The notes below the pieces were generated by a model. That model was given only the letters and a program-made list of their open reading frames with translations, did not search any database and had not been told where the DNA came from. DNA of 64,000 nucleotides from Fusibacter bizertensis (GTDB taxonomy: Bacteria; Bacillota; Clostridia; Peptostreptococcales; Acidaminobacteraceae). The stretch is from assembly GCF_029914245.1 (NCBI RefSeq), contig NZ_JARYZI010000004.1, forward strand, positions 248,001 to 312,000. The letters are read 5' to 3'. This document shows, piece after piece, positions 53,489-61,645 of the stretch. The translations under genes and the position numbers were made by a program. The number at the start of each line of letters is the position of its first letter. Within the stretch, counting starts at the first letter, position 1.

Positions 53489-53770
53489 ATGAATTTCAAG
53501 GAAAAAAACAAGCAGATCAACAAGGAAGCCCTCATTACCGTTGGACTTTACATTATATTTTTCATCTGGTGGTTTGCCTTTGCTTACGGGTTAGGATTAA
53601 AGGACGTTTCTCAGTACAGCTATATTTTAGGCTTCCCAGCATGGTTTTTTTATAGTTGTATCCTAGGGTATGTGTTTATTTCAGTGCTTCTTGCATTTGT
53701 AGTAAAAAAACACTTTAAAGACATCCCTTTTGAAGATGAAGCAAGCGATGAGGAGGAGCACCATGAATAA
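53489..53770 (+). CDS. yhdT: YhdT family small subunit of pantothenate symporter
   Basis: The 93-residue protein has two TM helices (about 14-37 and 50-75) and an acidic/His C-terminus. YhdT lies next to panF in many bacteria. The ATG at 53489 follows GAGGAGATT by 5 bases. Its 3' end overlaps panF by 8 bases, so they are translated together. Confidence 0.85.
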   Translation: MNFKEKNKQINKEALITVGLYIIFFIWWFAFAYGLGLKDVSQYSYILGFPAWFFYSCILGYVFISVLLAFVVKKHFKDIPFEDEASDEEEHHE

Positions 53771-55214
53771 TTTAATGATTTTAATCCCTATGATTGTCTA
53801 TCTCATTTTTATGTTGGCAATTGCACTTTATACCAACTCACGCACTTCAAATAATGGCAACTTCCTTGAGGATTATTTTATCGGTGGGCGTTCTATGGGG
53901 GGATTTGTTCTTGCCATGACTTTGATTGCCACCTATTCTAGTGCAAGTAGTTTCATCGGTGGTCCTGGCGTCGCTTATTCAAGAGGCTATGCGTGGATTT
54001 TACTCTCGATGATACAAGTGCCAACCGCCTTTTTAACCCTTGGTGTACTCGGCAAGAAATTTGCCATTATCTCTAGAAAGATTAACGCGGTTACTGTCAC
54101 TGATTATTTAAAGAAGCGCTATGACAATAATTTTATTGCCATTTCCACCTCTATTGCAATGATCGTTTTCTTTGCTGCTGCTATGGTGGCGCAATTCATC
54201 GGCGGTGCTAAGCTATTTGAAGCGGTAACAGGGTATTCTTATTTAACTGGTCTCGTCATCTTTGGTATTTCTGTAATTATCTATACGACCATCGGTGGTT
54301 TTAAGGCTGTCGCAATTACAGATGCAATCCAAGGTGTGGTTATGGTTCTTGCGACGATATTTCTACTTGTTGCTGTCATCCATGCAGGTGGTGGCATGGA
54401 AAATATTACTGCAAAAATGATCGTTGAAAATCCAGACGCCCTGACACCAACAGCCGGTGGCAAAGTCCCTATTCCATATATTCTATCATTTTGGGTACTC
54501 GTTGGCTTTGCTGTTATTGGATTACCTCAAACTACAGTCAGATGTATGGGGTTTAAAGACTCTAAATCACTTCATAGTGCCATGATCATCGGTACAGTAG
54601 TCGTAGGATTTTTGATGCTCGGCATGCATCTGGTTGGTGCTTTGGGCGCTTATGTCGTTCCTGGACTTGCAGGCGATAGTGCCATCCCAGGTATTACAAT
54701 TAAGGTACTACCACCCATTTTAACTGGTATCTTTATTGCAGGACCACTTGCAGCGATTATGTCTACTGTTGACTCGATGCTGATTTTGGCTTCTGCCTCT
54801 ATCATCAAAGATCTTTATATCAACTATGGTAAGGGCAACATAAAAGCAAAGCATTTAAACCGCATCAGCTTTGTATCCACAGCGATCATTGGTTTAATAG
54901 TCTTTATCTTCGCGATAAAACCACCTTCAATTATCGTTTGGATTAATCTCTTTGCCTTCGGTGGACTAGAAGCAGCCTTCTTCTGGCCAACACTCCTAGG
55001 TCTTTACTGGAAAAGGGCAAATGCCACAGGCGCCATCTTGTCCATCGTAACAGGTATCGCCGCCTTCTTTTTCTTTACAATTCAGGACATCCAGCTTTTC
55101 GATACACACCCTATTGTACCTACCCTGTTCATCGCACTTATCGCCTTCATCCTTGGCTCATTCTTCGGTAGAGCGAATTCTGAGGAGACGATTAAGCTGT
55201 TTTGGGAAAGTTAA
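53763..55214 (+). CDS. panF: Sodium/pantothenate symporter
   Basis: The 483-residue protein of the SSS family (13 TM) has GGRSMGGFVLAMTLIATYSS, VTDYLKKRYDN and GPLAAIMSTVDSMLILASAS, the sodium-binding and core signatures. It imports pantothenate with Na+. The ATG at 53763 follows GAGGAGGAG and overlaps yhdT by 8 bases; an upstream ATG at 53730 lies inside yhdT and lacks a site. Confidence 0.93.
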   Translation: MNNLMILIPMIVYLIFMLAIALYTNSRTSNNGNFLEDYFIGGRSMGGFVLAMTLIATYSSASSFIGGPGVAYSRGYAWILLSMIQVPTAFLTLGVLGKKFAIISRKINAVTVTDYLKKRYDNNFIAISTSIAMIVFFAAAMVAQFIGGAKLFEAVTGYSYLTGLVIFGISVIIYTTIGGFKAVAITDAIQGVVMVLATIFLLVAVIHAGGGMENITAKMIVENPDALTPTAGGKVPIPYILSFWVLVGFAVIGLPQTTVRCMGFKDSKSLHSAMIIGTVVVGFLMLGMHLVGALGAYVVPGLAGDSAIPGITIKVLPPILTGIFIAGPLAAIMSTVDSMLILASASIIKDLYINYGKGNIKAKHLNRISFVSTAIIGLIVFIFAIKPPSIIVWINLFAFGGLEAAFFWPTLLGLYWKRANATGAILSIVTGIAAFFFFTIQDIQLFDTHPIVPTLFIALIAFILGSFFGRANSEETIKLFWES

Positions 55215-55405
55215 GCCATTTTTTTGAGTGACTAGCTTGATGCGTACCAAACGGTACCTTAATGTGCTGCTTTCGTATTCTTTAATTTAGAAACGCCACA
55301 GAAAAGTCTTTTATAAGAGACTTTTCCGTGGCATTTTATGTTTTTGTCTTTTGTGGGAGACTTTTAAGAATCTACAAACTCTTTAGCACTAACTTCTCTA
55401 TATCT
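55215..55405. other. Orphan copy of the DUF4143 palindrome
   Basis: A palindrome GCCACAGAAAAGTCTTTTAT/AGACTTTTCCGTGGC (55295-55332) is followed by GTTTTTGTCTTTTGTGGGAG and ACTTTT (55342-55365). The same two-part block precedes the DUF4143 ATPase at 58170-58243, but here no ATPase gene follows. The hairpin may also terminate panF. No gene is seen. Confidence 0.7.
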
Positions 55406-55862
55406 CTATGGATTGTCAGCACTAAACTAGCCGAAAAAGATTAGGAGAGATAACTATGTCTAGACACGAACGCCGAAAATTTACTGATGAATTCAAAAAA
55501 CAAATGAACCAACTACATTTGAATGGTAAATTACGCAAAGATATTTTAGCTGAATAACATTTGACTGACTCAACTTTGATAATTGGCTGAAGCAGAGTCA
55601 AAGCTCTGGATCGTTCAAAGCTAAAGATAATCGTACACCAGAGGAAGAAGAACTGCCTAAACTCCGCAAAGAACTTCAGCTGTTGTAAGCGATTTGATGT
55701 ATGTAAGAGTTGGAAATCGCTGTGACTACATTTGTATCCTTATAGATCTGTATAATCGCAAAATAATTGGTTACAGTTCAGGTGAAAGAAAGGATACTGA
55801 ATTGGTTCAATAATAATAGAATTCATTGGACGCTTGGGTATCTAAGTGTTGACATTCCATAG
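55406..55862 (+). mobile_element. Degenerate IS3-family insertion sequence, about 0.46 kb
   Basis: Imperfect terminal inverted repeats CTATGGATTGTCAGCACT (55406) and the reverse complement of CTAAGTGTTGACATTCCATAG (end 55862) match at most positions. Inside, a 33-codon OrfA piece starts at 55456 (MSRHERRKFTDEFKKQMNQL) and stops at 55557; further OrfA residues (TFDNWLKQSQSSGSFKAKDN) are in another frame. A fragment of the OrfB integrase core follows (YVRVGNRCDYICILIDLYNR, then KIIGYSSGE), then the OrfB end NRIHWTLGYLS. About two thirds of the element is missing. Confidence 0.75.
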
Positions 55863-56003
55863 TTTGGGCCTATTTCGATGGGTAATCTATGCCCTGAATC
55901 TTAGTCTTCAAAATCTAGGAATAACATTATTTTACTTACTTAATGTAACAATTACGTCTTAATCCAATTGCATAATTTGATGCTAAACCAGTTTCTCATA
56001 CCA
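55863..56003. other. Intergenic stretch
   Basis: No gene or clear structure between the insertion sequence and the Ham1-like pseudogene. Confidence 0.4.
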
Positions 56004-56552
56004 TTAACTAAACATGCTTAAACTTGATTTTTCACGATGCTTTCGATGCTTATTGAAATCATCTTCACTGAACTCGGCCAGAGTCTTTCCAAAACCGTTT
56101 GGTTCGACTATATACCACAGATCTGATAATTTATGTTCTTTTTCAACCCCTTTAATCTCAGTTGAAAGAATTCCAGGTCCAATACTTTCAAATAATTCAA
56201 GTTTATTACCATCATAGTAAGCAAGACATTCACGAAATTCACAATGTCTATCCTCAATACCTTCCATTAGTTTCAATATCCCTGATATTCCAATAGTTTC
56301 TAATGCATAATTGACATAAGCTTTTGGAAATCCATTTAACGACCTTATAAAAAAGCCAATATCCATGGCTATACAAGGTTTTTTTGTTTTCTCATAAGCC
56401 TGTCTAACTTTAGCTTCTGCAATAACTCTAATATCATCTTCACGGGGTTCTACTAAATCATACTCATATGGAATTACTGTTATATTCGAAAGCAACTCAT
56501 TTGCGTAGGCGATTTTTCACTTATTAGTTGTTACAAACACTATTTCTTTCAT
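56004..56552 (-). pseudogene. Ham1/RdgB-type nucleotide pyrophosphatase with one nonsense codon
   Basis: Reading from the ATG at 56552 gives MKEIVFVTTNK, a TGA stop (56519-56517), then KIAYANELLSNI, and the frame stays open to 56004 for a full 182-codon Ham1 product, with MDIGFFIRSLNGFPKAYVNY and YIVEPNGFGKTLAEF. In homologues the position is usually Gly (NKGK), and GGA to TGA is one change. The family removes non-canonical purine NTPs such as ITP. No initiation site is evident after the stop. The frame also stays open upstream (see next entry). Confidence 0.75.
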
Positions 56553-56699
56553 TTTTTCTCGATCATAAATTCTTACCTTTATGCCGTTCATATCGATATT
56601 TGTTAAACCGACGTCAAGCAATTTTTTCATTTGTCTACTCGAAAGTCCCAACTGTGTAAGTTCTGATGTTTTTAATACACTATTTTGAGAATAAAATTG
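56553..56699 (-). pseudogene. In-frame HTH-like N-terminal extension of the Ham1 gene, start lost
   Basis: Upstream of the Ham1 ATG the same frame is open to a TAA at 56702-56700, giving 49 codons with SVLKTSELTQLGLSSRQMKK, then LLDVGLTNIDMNGIKVRIYD. That resembles a small HTH of the AbiEi or excisionase type. No ATG, GTG or TTG lies before the HTH, so it is either a lost start or chance. A fused HTH-Ham1 protein is possible but unproved. Confidence 0.35.
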
Positions 56700-56702
56700 T
56701 TA

Positions 56703-56964
56703 TTTACCTACCTTCAAATATCAAAGCGGGTCTTTTGGTGCAATTATATCATGCTTTATAATCCCCAACAATCGAGAAAAATATGTAGTGTGAGCATATT
56801 GTTTTCACAAAAGGACAAACTGTAAAAAATCCTGATTTCAAAATTTGAAATTAGGATTCCTTTCTAATAATTATTATTGGTGACACCGAAGTTAACCTTT
56901 ATTTATGATACGATTCTGAGTGTCGCACTTGGGAAGGAATTAAGATTGTACTCAATTTAAGTAG
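56703..56964. other. Intergenic region with terminator of the ATPase gene
   Basis: AATCCTGATTTCAAA pairs with TTTGAAATTAGGATT (56828-56858), with TTTTTTA on the minus strand, ending the DUF4143 ATPase transcript. The rest shows nothing. Confidence 0.75.
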
Positions 56965-58146
56965 CTAAACATCCAGCAAGAAGTCGATAATGTTTTTATG
57001 CACAATGCCGTTTCTTGAGCGATTCACTTTGTCCATAGAAATAACCATCTTGGGGAAATTATCGTCAATGGCTTCAAGCACTGAAAATTCTCTTTCAATA
57101 GTCGTTTCTTCTGCTAATAAATACGTAACCTGAATATATTTTGTCTTATCTCCATCAACAGCTATAAAATCAACTTCTTTATCGTCAAATTTACCAACAT
57201 ATATTTCATAGCCCCTTCTTCTGAGTTCTAGATAGACTATATTTTCAAGTGCTTGCCCTATATCTTTTTCATTGTCAAAATAGAGATTTCTAATCCCTAG
57301 GTCATTGATAAAATATTTTTCATTGGTCTTCATTAGTTCTTTGCCTTTAATATTATACCTAGGGACACCGTGAACAAGATATGTGCTCTTCGCAGCTTCT
57401 ATATAGTTATAGATCGTTTCTTTTGAGAGTTTTCGGCCTTCACTTTTAAGATAATTTGTAATTGTCACTGCTGAAAATATCTGACCGATGTTATTTATTA
57501 AATAAGACATAAAACGCTGTAGTAAATCTACATCCCTTACATTATAGCGTTTGACAATATCTCTTAATAAGATGGACTGGTACATATCCATCAGATAATT
57601 TTTCGCAGTGCGTTCTTCATCAAACTGAAATTTTCCAGGCATACCACCGGTTCTAAGGTATTCTATAAAAACATCCTCATTCTTTGAGAAACTTTCACTC
57701 ACTTCTTTATAGGATAATGGCAAAACTTCTATCGTATAAAATCGCCCTGTCAAATAGGTTGCGAGCTCTCCAGATAAGAGTTTTGAGTTTGAGCCCGTGA
57801 TGAAGACTTCTGTATCACCCTTTGAGTTCAATGAATTTACAACCTTTTCAAATCCATCAACTTCCTGAACTTCATCTAAGAAGACGTAGGTTTTCTTCCC
57901 TTTAATTTTCTTAGATTCAATATATTCATAAAGAGCCTTGTACGCTTTAAGCGTTTCGAACTCTAACCACTCAAAATTAAGACTGATGATTTGATCCTTC
58001 TCTACACCTTGACTTAAAAGTTCCTCTTGTATCTGTAAAAGTAATGTAGATTTTCCAACACGGCGCATACCTAATAGTACTTTAATCACTTGCTTACCCA
58101 TTACTTTTCTTATTTCTTCTAAGTATTTTTCTCGTTTGATCATCAT
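56965..58146 (-). CDS. AAA-type ATPase with C-terminal DUF4143
   Basis: The 393-residue product has Walker A GMRRVGKST (about 27-35), Walker B TYVFLDEVQEV and sensor ITGSNSKLLS, followed by DUF4143 (about 200-390) ending in a PD-(D/E)XK-like set KEVDFIAVDGDK...YIQV. Function is unknown; such genes are very common, mobile and variable in number. The ATG at 58146 follows GAGGTG by 6 bases. A long palindrome directly upstream is shared with a gene-less copy at 55295. Confidence 0.85.
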   Translation of the reverse strand: MMIKREKYLEEIRKVMGKQVIKVLLGMRRVGKSTLLLQIQEELLSQGVEKDQIISLNFEWLEFETLKAYKALYEYIESKKIKGKKTYVFLDEVQEVDGFEKVVNSLNSKGDTEVFITGSNSKLLSGELATYLTGRFYTIEVLPLSYKEVSESFSKNEDVFIEYLRTGGMPGKFQFDEERTAKNYLMDMYQSILLRDIVKRYNVRDVDLLQRFMSYLINNIGQIFSAVTITNYLKSEGRKLSKETIYNYIEAAKSTYLVHGVPRYNIKGKELMKTNEKYFINDLGIRNLYFDNEKDIGQALENIVYLELRRRGYEIYVGKFDDKEVDFIAVDGDKTKYIQVTYLLAEETTIEREFSVLEAIDDNFPKMVISMDKVNRSRNGIVHKNIIDFLLDV

Positions 58147-58169
58147 AGACATCACCTCAACATAAAAAT

Positions 58170-58243
58170 ACCACACAAAAGTCTTTTATACAAGACTTTT
58201 GTGTGGTATTTAATGTTTTTGTCTTTTGTGGAAGACTTTTTTT
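58170..58243 (-). promoter_or_regulatory. Palindrome block upstream of the DUF4143 ATPase
   Basis: ACCACACAAAAGTCTT and AAGACTTTTGTGTGGT form a near-perfect 38-bp palindrome (58170-58207), followed by GTCTTTTGTGGAAGAC (58221-58236), whose short arms echo the first. It ends 24 bases before the start codon, suitable for a bound regulator or an RNA hairpin. Confidence 0.7.
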
Positions 58244-58351
58244 GAAAATTTGCAGCTTATCATCCAAAATGCCGCTTTGATACTTGGAGCGCGGTGATAT
58301 GGACGAATACATATTTGACATTTTCATCAACTCCTTCTACTCAAATTATAA

Positions 58352-58393
58352 AAAGGTATACTGTAAAATATAATGCATATTTTACAGTATACC
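58352..58393 (-). terminator. Terminator after the histidine phosphatase remnant
   Basis: AAGGTATACTGTAAAATAT pairs with ATATTTTACAGTATACCTT around AATGC; T-run on the minus strand. It shares the GGTATA head with two other terminators in the window. Confidence 0.88.
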
Positions 58394-58407
58394 TTCTGTG
58401 TATAACA

Positions 58408-58744
58408 TTAGAGAAAAGTGTACTCACAATCTTTTTGACCTCTATCATAAGTGCATTCTATGATTTCAGCAGGATTCATCTGCTCAATGTATGATAGCGT
58501 TCTAAATGCCATACCATGACCAACAAAAATTACTTTGTCGTAATCAGTATATTTATCAGCTACATTTCTCATTCTATTTCTTAAGTTCGCCAATGTCTCC
58601 CATCACATCATTTGCAGTAGCTTCAACTTGAGCGACTCCATTTTGTGATAATGGCGCAAAAGAACGACCAAATCCCCAAAATCCCTTATCCATCATTTCA
58701 CTATAATCAGCTTCGCCGTGTCGTATTAAATAGTAAATTGCCAT
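58408..58744 (-). pseudogene. Histidine phosphatase (phosphoglycerate mutase-like) with internal deletion
   Basis: From the ATG at 58744, MAIYYLIRHGEADYSEMMDK and GFWGFGRSFAPLSQNG carry the catalytic RHG motif, and the frame runs on to GDIGELKK then a stop at about 58576. A second frame holds the C-terminal piece YDKVIFVGHGMAFRTLSYIE with the second catalytic His. About 60 residues between them are missing and the frame shifts at the junction (about 58595), so the protein cannot be made whole. Confidence 0.75.
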
Positions 58745-58798
58745 TCATTGCTCCTCTAAAAATCGTAGTTATTTATAATACGGTTCTCCGTACAACCC

Positions 58799-59407
58799 CT
58801 AAGTGCGGTTTTTTCTGAAAATGTAATTATCAGCTTTTGTTTTGTAATTTGGGCCTTTCATCGTCTTTCTTACTTTTTCCAAGTCTATATCACGACTTCT
58901 CGCAAATTTAAAATACTTCTCCAGGTTCTCAGTATCAATTATGCCATTAGCATTTACAACACCAACAAACTCATAATCAGAGTCACAGTAAGCCAATGTT
59001 GCATCTCCATGACTGTCATTACAAAGCAAGATCCCACCCACTTTTAGATATGCCTTTGTCGCCTGACCAACAAATCCAGCAAACTGGGAGATGATCAAAT
59101 CAACAGGTTGAATGTCATACTTAAGATTATAATCGCCTTCGATGAAAGTGATCTCTAAGTCTTTATAATAGGCTTTATTTGTTTCGACGTACCCTCGTAT
59201 AATCTCCATCTTTTTGAAGAACTCTATTGTTCCTTTGAAACTGTCCATGTATATCACACTTGGTATAACGAAGGATGGCATTATATCAACATGACTCCCC
59301 GGATACAGTGCTCTTTGAATTTCAAAAGTATCGGTAACGCTTTTGTATAGTGGCATCCTGTCACCAATCGAATTTCTATAATCGATAAATACTTGAATGA
59401 CGTCCAT
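58799..59407 (-). CDS. Unknown protein of the YPGSH type, copy 2
   Basis: The 202-residue product starts at the ATG at 59407, after AAGGGAG, and aligns end to end with the 42830 protein: YPGSHVDIMPSFVIPSVIYM, DLIISQFAGFVGQATKAYLK, GGILLCNDSHGDATLAYCDS and MKGPNYKTKADNYIFRK. A 23-codon extension upstream lacks a binding site. The two share the residues I would expect for a conserved pocket. Here it is a single gene without the acyltransferase partners, so the function does not need them. No family name is known to me. Confidence 0.75.
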   Translation of the reverse strand: MDVIQVFIDYRNSIGDRMPLYKSVTDTFEIQRALYPGSHVDIMPSFVIPSVIYMDSFKGTIEFFKKMEIIRGYVETNKAYYKDLEITFIEGDYNLKYDIQPVDLIISQFAGFVGQATKAYLKVGGILLCNDSHGDATLAYCDSDYEFVGVVNANGIIDTENLEKYFKFARSRDIDLEKVRKTMKGPNYKTKADNYIFRKNRT

Positions 59408-59648
59408 ATTCTTCATCTCCCTTTTTAAGTGGTCTGATTCAAGTTTGTCATATAAAAAATCTTTCTTCAAGAGCAAATTCTATTTATAACAAGGCTGGTT
59501 ACATAATTGATATTTTTATCTACTTTTCATATGAAATAGACACATAAATCAAAAGACGAAACAGAGTAGGCTTGTTAATACTTACAAAGGATATCTATCA
59601 AAAAATTGAGTGAACCAAAGTAAAACAACACCTAATGCGTGATACCTG
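59408..59648. other. Intergenic region
   Basis: The region holds the promoter zone of the 58799 gene and shows no gene or palindrome. Confidence 0.4.
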
Positions 59649-59679
59649 TTGACCCTAAAGTAACTTCAGGGTATATAAT
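59649..59679 (+). promoter_or_regulatory. MerR-type promoter with 19-bp spacer and dyad operator
   Basis: TTGACC (59649-59654) and TATAAT (59674-59679) are separated by 19 bases, and the spacer holds the near-perfect dyad ACCCTAAAGTAACTTCAGGGT (59652-59672). This long-spacer layout is the hallmark of MerR-family activators that twist DNA, here the product of the gene just downstream. Confidence 0.85.
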
Positions 59680-59696
59680 AGGTTCAAGGAGGGAAT

Positions 59697-60383
59697 ATGA
59701 GTAGATATATATCGATTGGTCAAGCAGCAAGCTTTTTAGACATTAGCGTGGAAACAATTCGCTATTATGAGAAGGAAGGGATCATTCCACCGTTACATCG
59801 CGATACCAATAATTATCGACTGATCTCACTAACGCACCTCTTGTTTTTAAAAGGCGTAACGCAATTAAGGCATGCGGGTTTTTCTCTTGAACAAATCAAA
59901 CAGTTACACGAAGGGGCATATGCACATACACCTGACATGCAGTTTCAACTTATCTCTCAAGGCCTGGACCATGTGAAAGAAAATATTCTAGCTTTAGAAA
60001 AAATCCAAGCAGATTTAATGGCGAGTTTAGAACAGTTGAAAGACTTTTATGCTCTGCAAAATAAAGGATGTCATGTTTGTAATGTTTCTGAAGCCTTTGA
60101 TATTACTGAGTTAACCGACTTGAAACTCCTGTTATCGGATAAGGATATTGTCCTCCCCCTATCAAATGTCCCGGCGCAGGGGAATCTATTTCTACTGAAG
60201 GCCTTAATCTACAAGAAAGAGGTGGACATTGATGCCGCAATAGACGAGATGATGACCTACTGCGATCAAAACAGCCTGATTCCCAATCCTGCAATATACT
60301 TAAAAGTTTTAGCAAAACCATCCTATTATACGGGAGATCACCTCGCAGCTACACTCTATTTAAACTTGGAGAGCAGAAAATGA
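59697..60383 (+). CDS. MerR-family transcriptional activator
   Basis: The 228-residue protein has a MerR HTH (SIGQAASFLDISVETIRYYE), a coiled dimer helix (about 75-115) and an effector domain (about 120-228) with conserved Cys-His (KGCHVC). AAGGAGGG lies before the ATG. It probably activates its own promoter, which has a MerR-type operator. Its stop overlaps the following acetyltransferase remnant by 4 bases (ATGA). Confidence 0.9.
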   Translation: MSRYISIGQAASFLDISVETIRYYEKEGIIPPLHRDTNNYRLISLTHLLFLKGVTQLRHAGFSLEQIKQLHEGAYAHTPDMQFQLISQGLDHVKENILALEKIQADLMASLEQLKDFYALQNKGCHVCNVSEAFDITELTDLKLLLSDKDIVLPLSNVPAQGNLFLLKALIYKKEVDIDAAIDEMMTYCDQNSLIPNPAIYLKVLAKPSYYTGDHLAATLYLNLESRK

Positions 60384-60610
60384 GTATACAACAAGGCTTT
60401 AAAGAAATTGATCAAGACCAAGCAGCTTACTTATATGCCAGTGCCTTCAAAAGAAAGTTTGTTAATATAATCGGGGATGAAGACCCTAAAGCCCAAAACC
60501 TTTATTATAGATTAGGCTTTAGAAAAACAGCTTATACGAAAACTCATAAACCTTTTGCAGGATTGTTGGGCGTTACTGGGGTGACGCACATGAAAAAAAA
60601 CTTAAACTAG
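60380..60610 (+). pseudogene. GNAT acetyltransferase with internal deletion
   Basis: The 76-residue frame joins MSIQQGFKEIDQDQAAYLYA (N-terminal piece) to EDPKAQNLYYRLGFRKTAYT (the C-terminal acetyl-CoA-site strand and helix). The middle of a normal ~190-residue GNAT protein, with the Q/RxxGxG/A motif, is missing, though the frame was kept. A product could be made but should not acetylate. Confidence 0.7.
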
Positions 60611-60622
60611 CTAGGAGGCGAT

Positions 60623-61645
60623 ATGAAAAAAAGAGTTACACTTATAGTCATTCTACTTGTCATATTGGCGATGTATATTTTAGTGAGATTAGATGCGATG
60701 GAACTTAAGGCCACAAAAGAGATTGAACTCACTTTTTCAAGTGAGAACCAGCTGTCTGGTTCACTCTTTTTACCTGATAAGCCTGGTCCCTATGATGTGG
60801 TCGTGTTCGTTCATGGCGATGGTGCCGCAAATAGGACTTTGGATGGTGGCTATAACTTTATCATGAATCGCCTGCTAGAAGCTGGTTATGCCTGCTTCTC
60901 CTATGATAAAGCAGGTGTTGGTAAGTCATCTAGAGATTGGTTAAATCAGACGATAAAAGACCGTGCTGTAGAAGTTGTGGATGCTGTTTCAGCAATAAAA
61001 AAACAAGTGCCAGTTCAATCACTTGGTACATTGGCCTTCTCACAAGGTGGTTGGGTAACTTCTGAGTTAGCAATGATGGATGCACCCCTTGATTTTTATA
61101 TTGTTGTCGGGGGCGCCATCGATTGGATCGAACAACATCGCTATTTTGAAACAAAGTATGCAGAAACCTCAGGTTTTAGTGCAGAGGAAACCAATAACTA
61201 TTTGAGTTATATCGATACAAGTGATCAACTCATTGCTGAAAACGACTACGAAGTATACTCAGCGTATGTGAAGCAGCATGATTACGAACAACCAATGTCA
61301 AAAGAACGCTTTAACTTTGCCTTTCTAAATTTTGAGGCAAATAGCATAGAGGGAATATCTTATATCAAAGCGCCATTTCTTGGTGTTTTTGGTGATTCTG
61401 ATTTAAACGTCGATGTAGAAGATTCGATTCAGACGTATACCAGTGAGTTTGAAAAAATAAATAAAAAAAATTACGAACTTCATTTAATTAAGGATGCGAG
61501 TCATGAGCTTCTTAATGCGCGCTACAATTATAAAAGGGATCAGCTGCCTTACCATGCTTTTTTTCTGGGAGACAAAATATATGCCCAAGGAGCTATTGAG
61601 TTGATCGTCAAATGGTTAGATACAACTATTAAAAACGCCCACTAA
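60623..61645 (+). CDS. Membrane-anchored or secreted alpha/beta hydrolase
   Basis: The 340-residue protein has an N-terminal hydrophobic segment (about 4-21; signal peptide or anchor), the oxyanion region VVVFVHGDGAANRTL, nucleophile motif GTLAFSQGGWVTSEL and His in DASHELLN near the end. It is an esterase or peptidase-like hydrolase acting outside the membrane. CTAGGAGG lies before the ATG. It is 12 bases after the acetyltransferase remnant, so it is probably part of the MerR-led operon. Confidence 0.85.
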   Translation: MKKRVTLIVILLVILAMYILVRLDAMELKATKEIELTFSSENQLSGSLFLPDKPGPYDVVVFVHGDGAANRTLDGGYNFIMNRLLEAGYACFSYDKAGVGKSSRDWLNQTIKDRAVEVVDAVSAIKKQVPVQSLGTLAFSQGGWVTSELAMMDAPLDFYIVVGGAIDWIEQHRYFETKYAETSGFSAEETNNYLSYIDTSDQLIAENDYEVYSAYVKQHDYEQPMSKERFNFAFLNFEANSIEGISYIKAPFLGVFGDSDLNVDVEDSIQTYTSEFEKINKKNYELHLIKDASHELLNARYNYKRDQLPYHAFFLGDKIYAQGAIELIVKWLDTTIKNAH

